Source: Haloarcula regularis
Lineage (GTDB): Archaea > Halobacteriota > Halobacteria > Halobacteriales > Haloarculaceae
Direction of reading: 5' to 3'
Length of the DNA: 64,000 bases
NCBI RefSeq assembly: GCF_029338315.1
Contig: NZ_CP119794.1
Coordinates: 2,914,001-2,978,000, forward strand
The translations under genes and the position numbers were made by a program. The notes below the pieces were generated by a model that saw only the letters and a list, made by a program, of their open reading frames with translations, was not told the DNA's origin and did no database searches. Below are positions 62,636 through 64,000 of the stretch, one piece after another (within the stretch, counting starts at the first letter, position 1; each line of letters opens with the position of its first letter).

Positions 62636-63427
62636 GTGCGACGGTTCTCCGCCGACTACCTGGAGACGACGCGGACGGGGATGTGGGCCGACTCCCGCGA
62701 GGCGCTTGTCGACCTCCGCCTGGCCGACTGCGAGCGGGTGCTCGACGTCGGCTGTGGCACCGGCGAACTCACGCGGGTGTTGCGCGAGGAGACCGGCGGG
62801 ACCGTCGTCGGCCTCGACGCCGACGCGGGCCTGCTGGAACGGGTCGGCCAGCCGGTCGTCCGCGGGGACGCGACCCGCCTCCCGTTCGCCGACGACGCCG
62901 TCGACCTGGTGGTCTGTCAGGCGCTGCTGATCAACCTGCCCGACCCCGAGGCGGCGGTCCGGGAGTTCGCCCGCGTCGCCAGCGACCGGGTGGCGGCCGT
63001 CGAACCGAACAACGCCGCCGTCTCCGTCGAGTCGACCGTCGACAGCGAGCCCCTCCTGGCCCGCCGGGCCCGCGAGTATTTTCTCGACGGCGTCCGGACC
63101 GACGTGACACTGGGCGCGGACACGGCCGACGTCTTCGAGGCCGCTGGACTCGAGGTCGTCTCGACGCGCCGCTACGACCAGCGCCGGGCCGTGGAACCAC
63201 CGTACGACGAGACGGCGGTGCGGGCCGCCCGGCGCAAGGCCACCGGGGAGGGACTGGCGGCCGACCGCGAGACCATCCTCGAGGGCGGGACGACGCCGGC
63301 GGAGTACGACGCCCTGCGCGAGCAGTGGCGCGAGATGGGCCGGGACGTCGTCGCCCAGATGCAGGCCGGCGAGTACGAGCGCCGGGAGACCACGCCCTTC
63401 TTCGTCACCGTCGGTCGGGTCCCGTAG
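62636..63427 (+). CDS. Class I SAM-dependent methyltransferase
   Basis: A 263-residue protein from GTG 62636 (RRFSADYLETTRTGMWADSR). The SAM-binding motif I is VLDVGCGTGELTRVL near 36-50, with a motif-II-like DATRLPFADDAVDLVV near 82. The C-terminal 80 residues are specific to a haloarchaeal group and give no substrate clue. The start could also be GTG 62630. The 3' end overlaps the convergent membrane gene by 23 bases. Confidence 0.88.
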   Translation: MRRFSADYLETTRTGMWADSREALVDLRLADCERVLDVGCGTGELTRVLREETGGTVVGLDADAGLLERVGQPVVRGDATRLPFADDAVDLVVCQALLINLPDPEAAVREFARVASDRVAAVEPNNAAVSVESTVDSEPLLARRAREYFLDGVRTDVTLGADTADVFEAAGLEVVSTRRYDQRRAVEPPYDETAVRAARRKATGEGLAADRETILEGGTTPAEYDALREQWREMGRDVVAQMQAGEYERRETTPFFVTVGRVP

Positions 63428-63920
63428 CCGACTCGCCCCGACCCGGGGCGACGGCACCGGCCAGCCGGGAGAGCCCCACGTCGAGCAGGCCGAACGCGAG
63501 CCCCAGGAGTGCGCCGATCGGCGCGGCCAGGACGACACCGAACAGGGTGATGAGCGCGGCCGACAGCGGTTCCAGCGTGGTGGTGAAGACCCGCGGGACG
63601 ACCGCGACGCCCACGACCCCGAGCAGGAACGCGACGCCGGTGGCGGCCCCTGCGGCGACTCCCCGGAGCGCGAGCACCCGCATCTGTGCCTCGCCGAGCG
63701 ACGCCCCCGCGAGCACCCACCGGACGGCGAGGCCCACGAGCACCCAGAGGTACGCGAAGATGGCGATACCGAGCACGGTGTTCAGTCCGGCGAGCAGGTC
63801 GCCGAGGGCGCCGCTGGCGTGGGCGACGAGGACGGCGAGCGACACGAACAGCGTCACGTCGACCGTCGCGAGCGCCCACGCGGTCAGCGTCCAGTCGCCG
63901 CCGGGGGGCCACTCAGCCAT
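63405..63920 (-). CDS. Conserved-looking membrane protein, unknown function
   Basis: A 171-residue integral membrane protein with about four hydrophobic segments (residues 13-36, 42-70, 86-112 and 122-150). There is no motif to indicate function. The start ATG at 63920 overlaps the stop of the upstream partial gene by eight bases, so both are probably one operon of membrane proteins. Confidence 0.7.
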   Translation of the reverse strand: MAEWPPGGDWTLTAWALATVDVTLFVSLAVLVAHASGALGDLLAGLNTVLGIAIFAYLWVLVGLAVRWVLAGASLGEAQMRVLALRGVAAGAATGVAFLLGVVGVAVVPRVFTTTLEPLSAALITLFGVVLAAPIGALLGLAFGLLDVGLSRLAGAVAPGRGESATGPDRR

Positions 63921-64000
63921 GGGCCAGCACCTCCGCGAGGACGACGACGGCGACGAGCGCGACGGTCGTCGCGCCGTACAGCCGTCCGACGACGGGACTC
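63913..64000 (-). CDS. C-terminal fragment of a membrane protein
   Basis: The last 28 codons of a minus-strand gene whose beginning lies beyond the right edge. The peptide ends with a hydrophobic helix (GATTVALVAVVVLAEVLAHG). Its overlap with the next gene shows operon linkage. The family cannot be named from so little. Confidence 0.5.
   Translation of the reverse strand, partial: SPVVGRLYGATTVALVAVVVLAEVLAHG

Noticed and set aside
1..64000. CRISPR arrays, rRNA and complete insertion sequences
   Set aside because: No regularly spaced direct repeats, rRNA-like sequence or transposase frame was found on either strand; the repeats seen are foldback elements and one tandem duplication.

Overview
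The window is high-GC DNA from a halophilic archaeon (class Halobacteria, possibly family Haloarculaceae; the genus is inferred, not proven). Evidence: the predicted proteins are very acidic, starts are leaderless with AT-rich TATA boxes about 26-30 bases upstream, and marker genes include an archaeal RLI/ABCE1, L15e, RIO2, SepF, SAMP/UbaA, bacterioruberin-type carotenoid genes and HTH_10 regulators. No rRNA, tRNA, CRISPR array or complete insertion sequence was recognised.

Layout. 0-12.7 kb: housekeeping and miscellaneous genes (PUA protein fragment, BtuF-like protein, UbaA E1 enzyme, soluble chemotaxis transducer, amidohydrolase, pentapeptide-repeat ion channel, M24 and M20 peptidases, PIN-ATPase-KH protein). 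12.7-22.1 kb: a pterin/tungsten block with a SAMP/MoaD-like protein, a larger beta-grasp-like protein ending in Cys-Cys, four small conserved unknowns, aldehyde ferredoxin oxidoreductase, a TOBE regulator, MoaA and two tandem MoeA genes, one fused to a binding-protein-like domain. 22.5-29.1 kb: RLI, an EMC6-like membrane protein, SepF, an ABC exporter and small conserved genes. 29.3-31.5 kb: a secreted PKD protein and a lipoprotein with lower-GC sequence. 32-37.8 kb: rhodanese-MBL protein, ferritin-like protein, RNase R-like enzyme, sensor kinase. 38.2-40.9 kb: crtB, lycopene cyclase and blh, that is phytoene to retinal. 41.2-50.8 kb: an IclR-regulated sugar module with an ABC importer, a galactonate-dehydratase-like enzyme and two zinc dehydrogenases. 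51-64 kb: L15e, hydroxyacid dehydrogenase, RIO2, a potassium/proton antiporter pair, MsrA, an isolated nuoCD, an HTH_10 regulator, lipoate ligase, endonuclease IV and a methyltransferase.

How genes work together. UbaA and the SAMP/MoaD-like protein can supply sulfur for pterin synthesis. MoaA and MoeA build and load the pterin cofactor, and the neighbouring AOR is the likely client. The sugar module fits import and oxidation of a galactose-like sugar. The carotenoid operon ends in retinal, although no opsin lies in the window.

Two cautions. Nine otherwise well conserved genes carry single small frameshifts, several in short C, G or T runs. This looks more like uncorrected assembly indels than real decay. 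Three copies of a foldback, MITE-like element, a 66-base palindromic element present twice, and a 90-base duplication of one gene's 3' end are the clearest non-genic structures.
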